Source: an uncultured Peptococcaceae bacterium (GTDB lineage Bacteria; Bacillota; Peptococcia; Peptococcales; Peptococcaceae). Taken from it: DNA of 64,000 nt. The DNA lies in assembly GCA_910585405.1 (NCBI GenBank), contig CAJUDO010000002.1, forward strand, positions 62,001 to 126,000, read 5' to 3'. This document shows, one piece after another, positions 44,471 to 52,847 of this stretch. Under the pieces are notes generated by a model. The model searched no databases. It was not told the origin of the DNA and saw only the letters and a list, made by a program, of their open reading frames with translations. Position numbers and translations under genes: made by a program. Position 1 is the first letter of the stretch. Every line of letters starts with the position of its first letter.

Positions 44471-45394
44471 ATGCGTCTTGAACAAGTTCATTATCTTTTG
44501 GAAATTGAAAAAACACATTCTATCAGCGCCGCCGCATTAAATCTATACGTCAGTCCATCCTCAATCAGCGAGGCTATCAAAAAATTAGAGCAAGAACTAG
44601 GCTATACTCTCTTTATTCGTAGTAAAAATGGTATGGAGTTAACGGAAATTGGAAAACAAGTCGCACAGGAATGCAGAGAAATTGAACAGCACATACAACG
44701 AATTCAGCAAATGACTGCCACAAATGACCGCAAAGAAAACACGCTCTCGGGTTCAATCACGCTTTCTATCTGCGTTGGAATGGGACATAATATCTTATTG
44801 CAAACGTTTTCCACATTTCAAAAAAATTACCCAAATATAACTTTGAAAATTGTAGAAAAATCTATTTCTGCAATTTTGGATGATTTACTCCATGAAAACT
44901 GTGATATCGCACTTTTCTACTGTGACGATCTTCCTCTGCTTTCCAAAATAGAGGACAAATTTATTAATGAAAAGCTGATTACAGAAAATTTTTATGCAAT
45001 CGTACATAAAGAACACACACTTAGTAACTCTCATATGGTTTCTTTTAAAAAGCTATCCAAATATCCTATTGCAACATATAGCTTTGGAGATATGATGGAA
45101 AAAGATTCCTTCGTCGATGATTTCTTTTCTAGCCTTAAAACGAATTTCAACATTGTCTTTCATTCTAATGATATCGTTTTATTTAAAAATCATCTCTTAA
45201 ATTCAAATTCTGTAGGCATTACATTGTCCAGTATTAAAGATCTACTTCTTCAGGATGAGCAACTCGTTTCTAGGCGAATTTCGGACAAGGCAAGTGTAAG
45301 CTTACGTTACTTCTATGCGATTGATTCTCCTAAACAAGTATTGATTAAAAATTTCATTGATGTCCTAAAACAAAATATTACAACTCACAGTTAA
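44471..45394 (+). CDS. LysR-family transcription regulator
   Basis: 307 residues. The DNA-binding domain starts MRLEQVHYLLEIEKTHSISA and contains the helix SPSSISEAIKKLEQELGYTL; the effector domain follows from about residue 90. The ATG at 44471 follows GGGGAG. Divergent from the phosphodiesterase-DASS unit, it is its likely regulator through the 44283 palindrome. Confidence 0.9.
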   Translation: MRLEQVHYLLEIEKTHSISAAALNLYVSPSSISEAIKKLEQELGYTLFIRSKNGMELTEIGKQVAQECREIEQHIQRIQQMTATNDRKENTLSGSITLSICVGMGHNILLQTFSTFQKNYPNITLKIVEKSISAILDDLLHENCDIALFYCDDLPLLSKIEDKFINEKLITENFYAIVHKEHTLSNSHMVSFKKLSKYPIATYSFGDMMEKDSFVDDFFSSLKTNFNIVFHSNDIVLFKNHLLNSNSVGITLSSIKDLLLQDEQLVSRRISDKASVSLRYFYAIDSPKQVLIKNFIDVLKQNITTHS

Positions 45395-45695
45395 ATCAAT
45401 TTATACGACAACAATACGATTAAGAACCTATAATAAAATAATGCTGTTACCAAATATTCTGTTAAATAGTCTGTTTTTATTCATTCTGTCCAATTTTACA
45501 TTATCGACATTCACATTGCCACGTGGGTTGTTGACATAATTTTTTTAACCAACCACCTGTCAAAGAATCTTTGCGCCATGAAGAAACCATTGTAAAAGGC
45601 TGCTTGCTTTCTTTTAGACATCCTCTCTTGTATAATAGTTTAAGTAAAATGAATATCTGAATGGGCTAATATCCACAGAAGGGGAGGAATGTATC
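45395..45695. other. 301-base gap upstream of the XRE gene
   Basis: Contains a TATAAT at 45631-45636 with no clear -35 (TTGCTT at 45604 is 21 bases away) and a GGGGAGG Shine-Dalgarno at the right edge. Nothing else was recognised. Confidence 0.45.
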
Positions 45696-46142
45696 ATGAA
45701 CTTAGGAAATCAAATCGCAATGATTCGCAAAGAGCAGCAGTTAACACAGGAAAAATTCGGCGAACTGTTTCATGTTACTCGGCAAACAGTTTCAAATTGG
45801 GAAAACGAAAAAAGTTATCCAGATTTACAAACACTTATTGATATAAGCAATCGGTTTGACATTTCTCTTGATACGTTATTAAAGGAGGATTCCAAAATGG
45901 TGACAGCAATTGATAGAGAAAGAGCATTGGGTACAATGAAACGCGAAAAATCTATCATAGATTTTTTTACAGGTGCGGGGACTGGGTTTGTCGCATCCTG
46001 CTTATTTTCGCCATATTCAGCAAAACGGAATGTAATCATTATCATCGGGCTTGTAATGATTGGTATTGGTTGGTACAAAAAAGCAAAGTACGATAAAACA
46101 GTATTCAAATATATGACGGAGAATGAAACCAGCCAAAATTAA
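45696..46142 (+). CDS. XRE-family regulator with membrane tail
   Basis: 148 residues. An N-terminal helix-turn-helix (LTQEKFGELFHVTRQTVSNWE) is followed by NEKSYPDLQTLIDISNRF. The C-terminal half carries one or two hydrophobic segments (GTGFVASCLFSPYS, NVIIIIGLVMIGIGWY), so it may be membrane tethered. The target is unknown. GGGGAGGAA precedes the ATG. Confidence 0.85.
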   Translation: MNLGNQIAMIRKEQQLTQEKFGELFHVTRQTVSNWENEKSYPDLQTLIDISNRFDISLDTLLKEDSKMVTAIDRERALGTMKREKSIIDFFTGAGTGFVASCLFSPYSAKRNVIIIIGLVMIGIGWYKKAKYDKTVFKYMTENETSQN

Positions 46143-46196
46143 GATAAAAGTCAACAATTTTAAGAAAAGTTTAATCCCACAGCGCCAGCATATACA

Positions 46197-46236
46197 AATA
46201 GGCAACCGCCTGTCATGGGCAGTTGCCTATTATCTT
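46197..46236. terminator. Terminator between XRE and convergent flavin reductase genes
   Basis: AAATAGGCAACCGCC pairs with GGCAGTTGCCTATT with one mismatch; the T-run is weak on both strands. Confidence 0.6.
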
Positions 46237-46314
46237 GTAATCAGCGGCTGAACTTATCTGCCGCTAAATCTCTTTAATTTCTATCTCACTTTTATATTTC
46301 TGTACGCGTCCTCA

Positions 46315-46923
46315 TTACTGTTTTACAAACACGCTGGCAGGTTGTTTGCATACTGGGCAAACAAAATCATCCGGCAGCAGTCCCTGATGTACATACCCAC
46401 ATACAGAACATTTCCACTGTTCTCCTGTGCTTGCAGCTGCTGCTTTCTTTGGTTTTACATCACTGTGATAATATGCATAGCTCATTGGCTCTTCCTGAGA
46501 GAGTACTTGCGCATCGGTCAGCTCACACAGAAACAATGTGTGGGTCCCACAATCCATTTTGTTCACAACTTTAGCTGATAATACTGCACTAGTGTGTTTT
46601 GCCAGATATGGTACTCCCGCTCCGTCTGTCACAAAATCCTGCCCGCTAGTGTGGAACTTGTCCGCTGTGCGGCTGCTCTGAAAGCCGAAATTGGCAATCA
46701 AATCCATATTGGCAGTCTTAGACAAAACCGATACGGTTAATTTTCCGCTCTTTTGAATCAATTCATTGGTGTAATTGTCCTTATTCAACCCTACGGCAAT
46801 CTGCGCCGGGCTGCCAGTGATCTGCACTACTGTATTTGCCGTGCAACCTGCTGTCTTGCCGTCCAGTTCTGTACCGATTACATATAATCCATACCCCAAT
46901 TTGAAAAGTGCTGCTGTGTCCAT
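46315..46923 (-). CDS. Flavin reductase-rubredoxin fusion (high-molecular-weight rubredoxin)
   Basis: 202 residues. Residues 1-155 form a split-barrel FMN flavin-reductase domain (GKTAGCTANTVVQITGSPAQIAV). Residues about 165-202 are a rubredoxin, CSVCGYVHQG and CPVCK binding one iron. Such proteins pass electrons from NADH-linked donors to flavodiiron or rubrerythrin detoxification of O2 and NO. None of those partners is adjacent. GGAGGAAAAG precedes the ATG. Confidence 0.9.
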   Translation of the reverse strand: MDTAALFKLGYGLYVIGTELDGKTAGCTANTVVQITGSPAQIAVGLNKDNYTNELIQKSGKLTVSVLSKTANMDLIANFGFQSSRTADKFHTSGQDFVTDGAGVPYLAKHTSAVLSAKVVNKMDCGTHTLFLCELTDAQVLSQEEPMSYAYYHSDVKPKKAAAASTGEQWKCSVCGYVHQGLLPDDFVCPVCKQPASVFVKQ

Positions 46924-46969
46924 ATTCTTTTCCTCCTACGTAAGTTAATTCCTACTAGAACTTACCCAA

Positions 46970-47425
46970 TTAAAGCATTTCAAAAACATACCGTACAGGA
47001 AACTCCTCAGCATATTTTTTTAATTGTCGAACCCAAGAGTCCAGCTGCGCCAGTTCCATCGTAATTGCAACGCGCGTTTCATGCTGTTCTTCTTTCGGAT
47101 AGCGAAAATCCAAATGTAAATGAAATTCTAATATGATGGTGTGGTTGGTGCGTTCTGTCATGCACACATACAAGCTGGGATCCTCAAAATCAAAAAACCG
47201 ATTCTGTGCCACATCTTCCCCAATAGCCTGCAGCCAGTCAATAAAACGATTTAATTCATTAGACAGAATTGCCGGAGCTTTTGCCTGCCACTGCATCTGT
47301 GGCGTCTGTACTTTCAGAGAGATCATCAGCCAGTTTGCCTCAAAATAATTCTGTGCTGCATCAGGATTTTGATATCCCTCTACCAACAGCTCTATCTGGT
47401 TTTCTCCTGCCTGTCCAATATACAT
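46970..47425 (-). CDS. WapI-like immunity protein (orphan)
   Basis: 151 residues. The pattern VEGYQNPDAAQNYFEANWL at the N terminus and LSNELNRFIDWLQAI match the WapI immunity family, whose members protect against WapA contact toxins. No WapA or other toxin is next to it. The start is ATG 47425, 9 bases after GGGAG; an upstream in-frame ATG lacks a ribosome site. The assignment rests on a pattern, so it is moderate. Confidence 0.55.
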   Translation of the reverse strand: MYIGQAGENQIELLVEGYQNPDAAQNYFEANWLMISLKVQTPQMQWQAKAPAILSNELNRFIDWLQAIGEDVAQNRFFDFEDPSLYVCMTERTNHTIILEFHLHLDFRYPKEEQHETRVAITMELAQLDSWVRQLKKYAEEFPVRYVFEML

Positions 47426-47489
47426 CACACAACACTCCCACGATACAAATTTCCAACACATACTATTATTGCCTTAATAAACACGATTG

Positions 47490-48428
47490 TCAATGGGTTT
47501 CTCGCGTATCACCACTTTTTTCGGCAACATTGTCACCTGATGATTTCCACGACAACAAAAACATCGTTGCTAAAATCAAAAAGGAGCCAATCCAATCCAT
47601 ATAATTGAAAACCAAATTTAAACCAATCACCGAGAAAAAGGCGGAAGCCAACGGCTCAATGCAGGCAAACAGGCTGGCATAGGTTGCGCCGATCATCGTT
47701 ACACTAACCAGATAAATAAAAAATGAACCAAATGTAGCAAACAAAACAATAAATCCAACCATCAACCATGCCTGCCAATCCATGCTACCTGTAAAATCCC
47801 ATACAGGGTGATAAAAATTTATTGCGATACCGCCGAAAAGCATACCCCAGCCCACAATTACCGGAGAACCCCAGCGCAGCTGCAAATTGCCAGGATACAT
47901 TGTATAAAAAGCCATCGCTACCGCTGAAGTCAATCCCCAGATCAAAGCCTCTACCGTAATATTCAGCGTATGAGGATCTCCATGGGTCACCAGCAGAAAA
48001 ATTCCCACCACAGCCATTATAATCGCAGCTATTTCCTTTTTCTTCGGCAGCGTTTTGCTGGCCAATGCTGTATAGATGACAATGAGTACCGGGAACAAAT
48101 ACTGCAAAATCGTCGCGGTGGGTGCATTAGATTTAGCAATCGAGACAAAATAAGTGAGCTGTACCGCCATCAGTCCGAAAATTGCAAAAATAATCAGCCG
48201 CATAGTATCTTTGCGATCCTGAAAAATGGCCAGCATATCCTTTTTGCTGCGGGTAAAACAGATCAGCAGCATCAAGCTACCGGATACCAAAAGCCGCGTC
48301 GTAGTCAGCCATTCAGCGCTCAATCCTCTTTGCTGAAACAAAAACTGACCAAACACGCCAGAGAGCCCCCACAAAACACCAGGAATCAGCGCAAACAGTG
48401 CACCTATGACAAATTTTTTTCTTTCCAT
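47490..48428 (-). CDS. DMT superfamily (EamA) transporter
   Basis: 312 residues, about 10 membrane segments in two EamA repeats (GALFALIPGVLWGLSGVFGQF; ALIWGLTSAVAMAFYTMYPG). GAGGTG lies 6 bases before the ATG at 48428. It is downstream of rlmH by 11 bases and possibly co-transcribed. The exported substrate is unknown. Confidence 0.82.
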   Translation of the reverse strand: MERKKFVIGALFALIPGVLWGLSGVFGQFLFQQRGLSAEWLTTTRLLVSGSLMLLICFTRSKKDMLAIFQDRKDTMRLIIFAIFGLMAVQLTYFVSIAKSNAPTATILQYLFPVLIVIYTALASKTLPKKKEIAAIIMAVVGIFLLVTHGDPHTLNITVEALIWGLTSAVAMAFYTMYPGNLQLRWGSPVIVGWGMLFGGIAINFYHPVWDFTGSMDWQAWLMVGFIVLFATFGSFFIYLVSVTMIGATYASLFACIEPLASAFFSVIGLNLVFNYMDWIGSFLILATMFLLSWKSSGDNVAEKSGDTRETH

Positions 48429-48439
48429 TTCTTTCACCT

Positions 48440-48919
48440 CTACTTATGATAGGGTTCTCCCTTCATGATGCGATAGCTGCGATATAATTGTTCCACCAAA
48501 ATTAAACGCATGAGCTGATGGGGAAAGGTCAACTTGGAAAAGGACAACAACAAATCCGCTTGCTGCAAAATGCTCTTGTCCAATCCCAGTGAGCCGCCGA
48601 TCACCATGGTGATATGGCTTTTCCCCGAAATCCCCAACTGCTCAATTCTTTCCGCCAGCTGCTCGGAGGTAAGCATTGTCCCTTCAATGGCTAAGGCAAT
48701 AAGATAGGTATCCTCCTTGATATATTTATGGATGCGCTGCGCTTCTTTGGCCTTAATCTGCAATTCTTCCATTTCTGACGCACTATCAGGCGTTTGCTCG
48801 TCCGCTACCTCTATGATCTCCACTGTGGCATAACGCTGTAGTCTTTTCAAATATTCCGCAATGCCGTCCTTCAAATATTTTTCTTTCAGTTTACCCACTG
48901 TAATAATTCGAAATTTCAA
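48440..48919 (-). CDS. rlmH: 23S rRNA (pseudouridine1915-N3)-methyltransferase
   Basis: SPOUT-class methyltransferase, 159 residues, full family length. MKFRIITVGKLKEKYLKDGIAEY at the start (shown in part), MVIGGSLGLDKSIL in the knot and the closing LILVEQLYRSYRIMKGEPYHK are diagnostic. Methylates pseudouridine 1915 of helix 69. GGAGTG precedes the ATG. Confidence 0.97.
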   Translation of the reverse strand: MKFRIITVGKLKEKYLKDGIAEYLKRLQRYATVEIIEVADEQTPDSASEMEELQIKAKEAQRIHKYIKEDTYLIALAIEGTMLTSEQLAERIEQLGISGKSHITMVIGGSLGLDKSILQQADLLLSFSKLTFPHQLMRLILVEQLYRSYRIMKGEPYHK

Positions 48920-49050
48920 ATGATATCACTCCATTAAAACCTCTGCGTTTGCACAAAAGGCACAATCTACCTTTATACAACCTTTTTTCTTAATTTCCAC
49001 ACAAAAAGACGCAGCATTTTATCTCTTCATAAAAAGCCGCGCCTGCATGA

Positions 49051-49416
49051 TTAAAATAACAATTCCGCACAAGCAGCGATTGTAGCTCCCAATGCAATGC
49101 AATATCGGGCTGCGCGAAAATTATTTTTGCGGAAAAAAATCGGCGCAATCCCTAAAGCCAATACCAAAAAGCCTGCCACTTGACCTACAATCCTGCTGCC
49201 TGCGCCATACAACTGCAATAATGCCGCCAGCACCAAATAAACCTGACACAGCAATAAAATGCTCTGCCGCTCTAAATACACGCCGCCATTGCGCAATGCA
49301 ACCATTACACAAAGCAAACTGCACAATACAATCCCCAGCACCATTGCCAGCCCCAGTATAGGATGCTCTGCAAAAGCACCTGTCGTGATCACGGTTACAG
49401 CAAATACCTGACTCAT
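49051..49416 (-). CDS. Small membrane protein downstream of recR, unknown function
   Basis: 121 residues with about four hydrophobic segments (VFAVTVITTGAFA, LAMVLGIVLCSLLCVMVAL, LLLCQVYLVLAALLQLYGAG, VGQVAGFLVLALGIAPIFF) and a charged FRKNNFRAARY loop. No family was recognised. AAGGAG lies 8 bases before the ATG at 49416 and only 1 before another at 49422, so the inner is chosen. It is close to or overlapping recR and so in the dnaX operon, in the place where bofA lies in Bacillus, but it does not look like BofA. Confidence 0.6.
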   Translation of the reverse strand: MSQVFAVTVITTGAFAEHPILGLAMVLGIVLCSLLCVMVALRNGGVYLERQSILLLCQVYLVLAALLQLYGAGSRIVGQVAGFLVLALGIAPIFFRKNNFRAARYCIALGATIAACAELLF

Positions 49417-49427
49417 TTTCATACTCC

Positions 49428-50030
49428 TTAAATCTCCCAACGTCCCTCAAAGGCACGCGCCAACGTCACTTCATCGGCATACTGAATATCGCCGCCTACC
49501 GGCAGTCCCTGTGCAATACGCGTTACCTTAATCCCCAAGGGTTTCAGCAGGTTAGCCAGATACATGGCCGTGGCCTCGCCCTCAATACTGGTGTTAGTCG
49601 CAATGATCACTTCTTCCGTAGGCTGACTCTGCAACCGGAGCAGCAGCTCTTTCACCTTCAGCTGCTCCGGTCCAATCCCATCCATAGGTGAGATTGCTCC
49701 ATGCAATACGTGATACAGGCCCCGAAACTCATTGGCACGTTCCAGCGCCAAGACATCTCTGGCATCCTCCACTACGCAAATAACGGAAGTATCTCTATTT
49801 GGGTTCCGGCAAATCGAACAATATTCTTGATCGGTTAAATTATAACAGGTCTTGCAATAATGAATTTTTTCTTTGGCATCTATGATGGCCTTTGCCAACA
49901 AACGCGCTTCTTTATCTGGCTGTTTCAAAATATGAAACGCCAAACGCTGCGCCGATTTGCGACCAATCCCCGGCAGCTTGGCCAGTTGGTCCACCAGATT
50001 GCCCAATGCATCGGAATACTCGCTGTTCAT
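49428..50030 (-). CDS. recR: Recombination protein RecR
   Basis: 200 residues, full length. Helix-hairpin-helix (LAKLPGIGRKSAQRLAFHIL), zinc site (CKTCYNLTDQEYCSIC) and TOPRIM (ICVVEDARDVLALE, IATNTSIEGEATAMYL) in order. Acts with RecO and RecF in gap repair. Its ATG overlaps the ybaB stop by one base. Confidence 0.97.
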   Translation of the reverse strand: MNSEYSDALGNLVDQLAKLPGIGRKSAQRLAFHILKQPDKEARLLAKAIIDAKEKIHYCKTCYNLTDQEYCSICRNPNRDTSVICVVEDARDVLALERANEFRGLYHVLHGAISPMDGIGPEQLKVKELLLRLQSQPTEEVIIATNTSIEGEATAMYLANLLKPLGIKVTRIAQGLPVGGDIQYADEVTLARAFEGRWEI

Positions 50031-50356
50031 TAGAATAGACCGCCCATACCGCCTGGCATTTTAATACCTGCTGTAAGCTTACCCATCTCTGTGTTCACCA
50101 TATCCTGTGCCTTGCGCAGCGCTTCATTTACCGCTGCCATTACCAAATCCTGCACCATTTCCGGATCATCCGGGTCCAATACTTCCGGCTTAATCTCTAC
50201 AGAAAGGACTTCATTGGCTCCGTTTACCACGACTTTCACTACCCCTCCGCCAGCTGTTGCTTCCACGGGAGTCTGTGCCAGTTCCTCCTGCATTTTGGCC
50301 ATTTTCGCCTGCATTTGCTGCATCTGTTTCATCATTTTCTGCATATTTGCACCCAT
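50030..50356 (-). CDS. ybaB: YbaB/EbfC nucleoid-associated protein
   Basis: 108 residues. Methionine/glutamine-rich N-terminal helix, then VEATAGGGVVKVVVNGANEV and MVQDLVMAAVNEALRKAQDM, the family core. Forms DNA-binding dimers. GGAGGAA precedes the ATG. Second gene of dnaX-ybaB-recR. Confidence 0.95.
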   Translation of the reverse strand: MGANMQKMMKQMQQMQAKMAKMQEELAQTPVEATAGGGVVKVVVNGANEVLSVEIKPEVLDPDDPEMVQDLVMAAVNEALRKAQDMVNTEMGKLTAGIKMPGGMGGLF

Positions 50357-50463
50357 TGTAAAATTCCTCCTGAAAATAAAAATTTATATAAAAATCTTTT
50401 AAACATCACAAACATTCCAGTATTTCCAAAGCAAGCTGAGCGTCAAAAATTGTTTTGCTGCAT

Positions 50464-51990
50464 TTAGATAATCTCAATGGGAACATCCGCGCCAAAAAGT
50501 TTTCTGGCTTCATCTTCCAGCGTCAGTTCCTGCTTGATATGTCCTGCCTCATTTTCCAGCTCCACAAGCACCTGCGCCGGTGTGCCGGTCAATTCACTTA
50601 CCGCCTGACTGATGATGCGCAAATTTTCTTCACGCCCTGCATTGTCGCAGTGAAATTTATATTGCTGCCCAAATCGTAAAATCAACGTGCCATTTTCAAA
50701 TGCTGCAGGTTTTGCCGCACTCAAAAAGGCATGCAGTTTCACGCTTTTTACTTTCACCTTCGCCATCACTTCGGACCATTGCTGCAACAATTCTTCGCTG
50801 GCAATCAGCGGATGCACCTGCACAGCAGCCTGCTCCCCAGATGGACGTTCCTGTTTTTTGCTCTTTTCTGCTTTTCTTGGAGTCTGCGATGCCGCGATCG
50901 GTTCCGTTCCCTGCAGCATCAAATCCACAAATGCAGATTCCACTAAAATCTGTGGTTGATTGGAATAGCGCAACTCCTTTTCGGTCCCTGTCAAACAATG
51001 AATCATGCGTCCCAGAAATTCCAACGGAAGCGCGCTGGCCTGTTCCTTTGCTTTTTCGATATGCTCCTGAGACAATTCTATCAGCTCCACTTTAGGCACT
51101 ACCTTCAAAAGCAACAATTGACGGCAATACTGAATACAATCGCGCAGAATTTGCTTGATATCCTTTCCTTGTTGCAAAAACTCATTCAACGACAAAAAAA
51201 GCTGTTCATAATCCTGCTGCATCACGGTATCTACCAACGCCGCCGTAGCTTCCTCGCTCACAGTGCCCAGCACCATTTCCACATGTTCCAGCTCAATTCG
51301 CTGTCCGGCAAAGGCGATACATTGGTCTAACACGCTGATGGCATCCCGCATACCACCCGCTGCTTTGCGGGCAATGGCGCTCAGCGCTTCTTCCGAGATT
51401 TCCACGCCTTCTTCCTGCACAATATCTGCCAGATGATTGCTGATCTCGGTTGTGTTAATTTTGCGGAAATCAAAACGCTGACAACGAGATAAAATAGTCA
51501 GCGGAATCTTCTGCGGCTCGGTGGTCGCCAGAATAAACAATACATGTGCCGGCGGTTCCTCCAATGTCTTTAACAGTGCATTAAAGGCCTCGTTGGTAAG
51601 CATATGTACTTCGTCGATAATATATACCTTACGTTTTCCCTGTGATGGCGCAAATCGCACCTTGTCCCGCAAATCGCGGATTTCATCAATACCGCGGTTG
51701 CTCGCCGCATCAATCTCCAACACATCCAGGAAATTTTCTTCATTAATTGCCTTACAGTTGGCGCACTGGTTGCACGGCTCGCCGTCCTGCAAATCTAAGC
51801 AGTTCACTGCTTTCGCCAAAATTTTGGCCGAGCTTGTTTTCCCGGTGCCTCTCGGTCCGCAAAACAGATACGCATGCGCTAAGCGTTCTGTGAGAATTGC
51901 ATTTTTCAGCGTTGTGCTGATATGGTCCTGCCCCCGCACCTCTGCAAAAGTTTGGGGCCGAAACACACGATACAGAGCACGATAACTCAT
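50464..51990 (-). CDS. dnaX: DNA polymerase III subunit gamma/tau
   Basis: Clamp-loader ATPase, 508 residues. Walker A GPRGTGKTSSAKILAKAVNC, zinc Cys (CNQCANC), DEVHMLT, SRCQRFDFRKI sensor and a C-terminal tau-like region about 370-508. The ATG at 51990 follows GAGGTG; an upstream in-frame extension has no ribosome site. First gene of the operon with its own promoter. No slippery frameshift motif for a gamma form was clear. Confidence 0.96.
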   Translation of the reverse strand: MSYRALYRVFRPQTFAEVRGQDHISTTLKNAILTERLAHAYLFCGPRGTGKTSSAKILAKAVNCLDLQDGEPCNQCANCKAINEENFLDVLEIDAASNRGIDEIRDLRDKVRFAPSQGKRKVYIIDEVHMLTNEAFNALLKTLEEPPAHVLFILATTEPQKIPLTILSRCQRFDFRKINTTEISNHLADIVQEEGVEISEEALSAIARKAAGGMRDAISVLDQCIAFAGQRIELEHVEMVLGTVSEEATAALVDTVMQQDYEQLFLSLNEFLQQGKDIKQILRDCIQYCRQLLLLKVVPKVELIELSQEHIEKAKEQASALPLEFLGRMIHCLTGTEKELRYSNQPQILVESAFVDLMLQGTEPIAASQTPRKAEKSKKQERPSGEQAAVQVHPLIASEELLQQWSEVMAKVKVKSVKLHAFLSAAKPAAFENGTLILRFGQQYKFHCDNAGREENLRIISQAVSELTGTPAQVLVELENEAGHIKQELTLEDEARKLFGADVPIEII

Positions 51991-52030
51991 ATCTGCACCT
52001 CTTTCCTTGTGAAGTTTAATCGTAACAAAT

Positions 52031-52060
52031 ATTATAACATGCAACTGGTCCCTGAAACAA
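52031..52060 (-). promoter_or_regulatory. Sigma-A promoter of the dnaX operon
   Basis: On the minus strand TTGTTT, an 18-base spacer, then TATAAT, 41 bases before the dnaX ATG. Confidence 0.55.
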
Positions 52061-52158
52061 GAGTGCAGACTGCCCAATACAAAAAATTATGCTGAACGCC
52101 TGCGCAATGTCGGACAGCCCATCCCCTCCTTGATGCAAAAGCAGCAGACGGAAGTAGG

Positions 52159-52830
52159 CTAACATAGCCCAGAAAAAATTTGCATGATTTCTTGATGAAT
52201 CTCTTCTATGGTGCGAATTTCATAGTCGGCCACACAGTTGATCACATGCCATGCCTGATGCTGCGCAATCGCTGTAGCATTTTCGTAGGCCTGATAAAGA
52301 TAGCCTTGGTCCTCTTCATGAATGTCATGAGTTAAACCTTGCTTTAAAGTGTTGCGTTGCTGCCGCAGGCGTAGACTGTAAGCTGGCGGCATATCTAAAA
52401 AAATGACGCAATCAGGACGGGGCAAACCAAAAATATCATATTCTAAATGGGACAGCCATTGAATATAACGCTCTTTTTCAGCGACATCCTCAATTTTTCC
52501 TGCCTGATGCACCAAATTGGACGTGACATATCTGTCGGCAATGATAATACCGCCATCCTCATAAAAAGAATGCCAATCTGTACGAAAAGAGGCAAATCGG
52601 TCCACAGCAAAAAAGACTGAAGTCGCATAGGCATTCACCGCCTGCGGATCAGTGCCGAATTCTCCGTTGAGATACATTTTAATCAGACTGGACGATGGGC
52701 TGTCATAATTGGGAAAGCTGATTTTGCGCACAGTTTTCCCTTCATTTTGCAGCGCCTGATACAGCAAATCGGTTTGTGTTGCTTTACCGCTACCGTCCAC
52801 GCCCTCAATGACAAATAATTTCCCTTTCAT
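52159..52830 (-). CDS. tmk: Thymidylate kinase
   Basis: Phosphorylates dTMP to dTDP. 223 residues with P-loop EGVDGSGKATQTDLL, the DRY motif in ADRYVTSNLVHQAGK and a LID region with DPP-like FLDMPP. The P-loop has Ala where many have Ser. It is 17 bases after the decarboxylase gene on the same strand. Confidence 0.93.
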   Translation of the reverse strand: MKGKLFVIEGVDGSGKATQTDLLYQALQNEGKTVRKISFPNYDSPSSSLIKMYLNGEFGTDPQAVNAYATSVFFAVDRFASFRTDWHSFYEDGGIIIADRYVTSNLVHQAGKIEDVAEKERYIQWLSHLEYDIFGLPRPDCVIFLDMPPAYSLRLRQQRNTLKQGLTHDIHEEDQGYLYQAYENATAIAQHQAWHVINCVADYEIRTIEEIHQEIMQIFSGLC

Positions 52831-52847
52831 AACAAAAACTCCCTTCT

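Noticed and set aside
51991..52158. Possible SRP RNA (ffs), common next to dnaX
   Set aside because: The conserved GGTCCGGAAGGAAGCAGC core is not present on either strand.
52030..52161. Coding-like fragment on the plus strand upstream of dnaX (a frame ending in QPIPSLMQKQQTEVG)
   Set aside because: Needs a frameshift, has no start or ribosome site and overlaps the dnaX promoter. I recognise no family.
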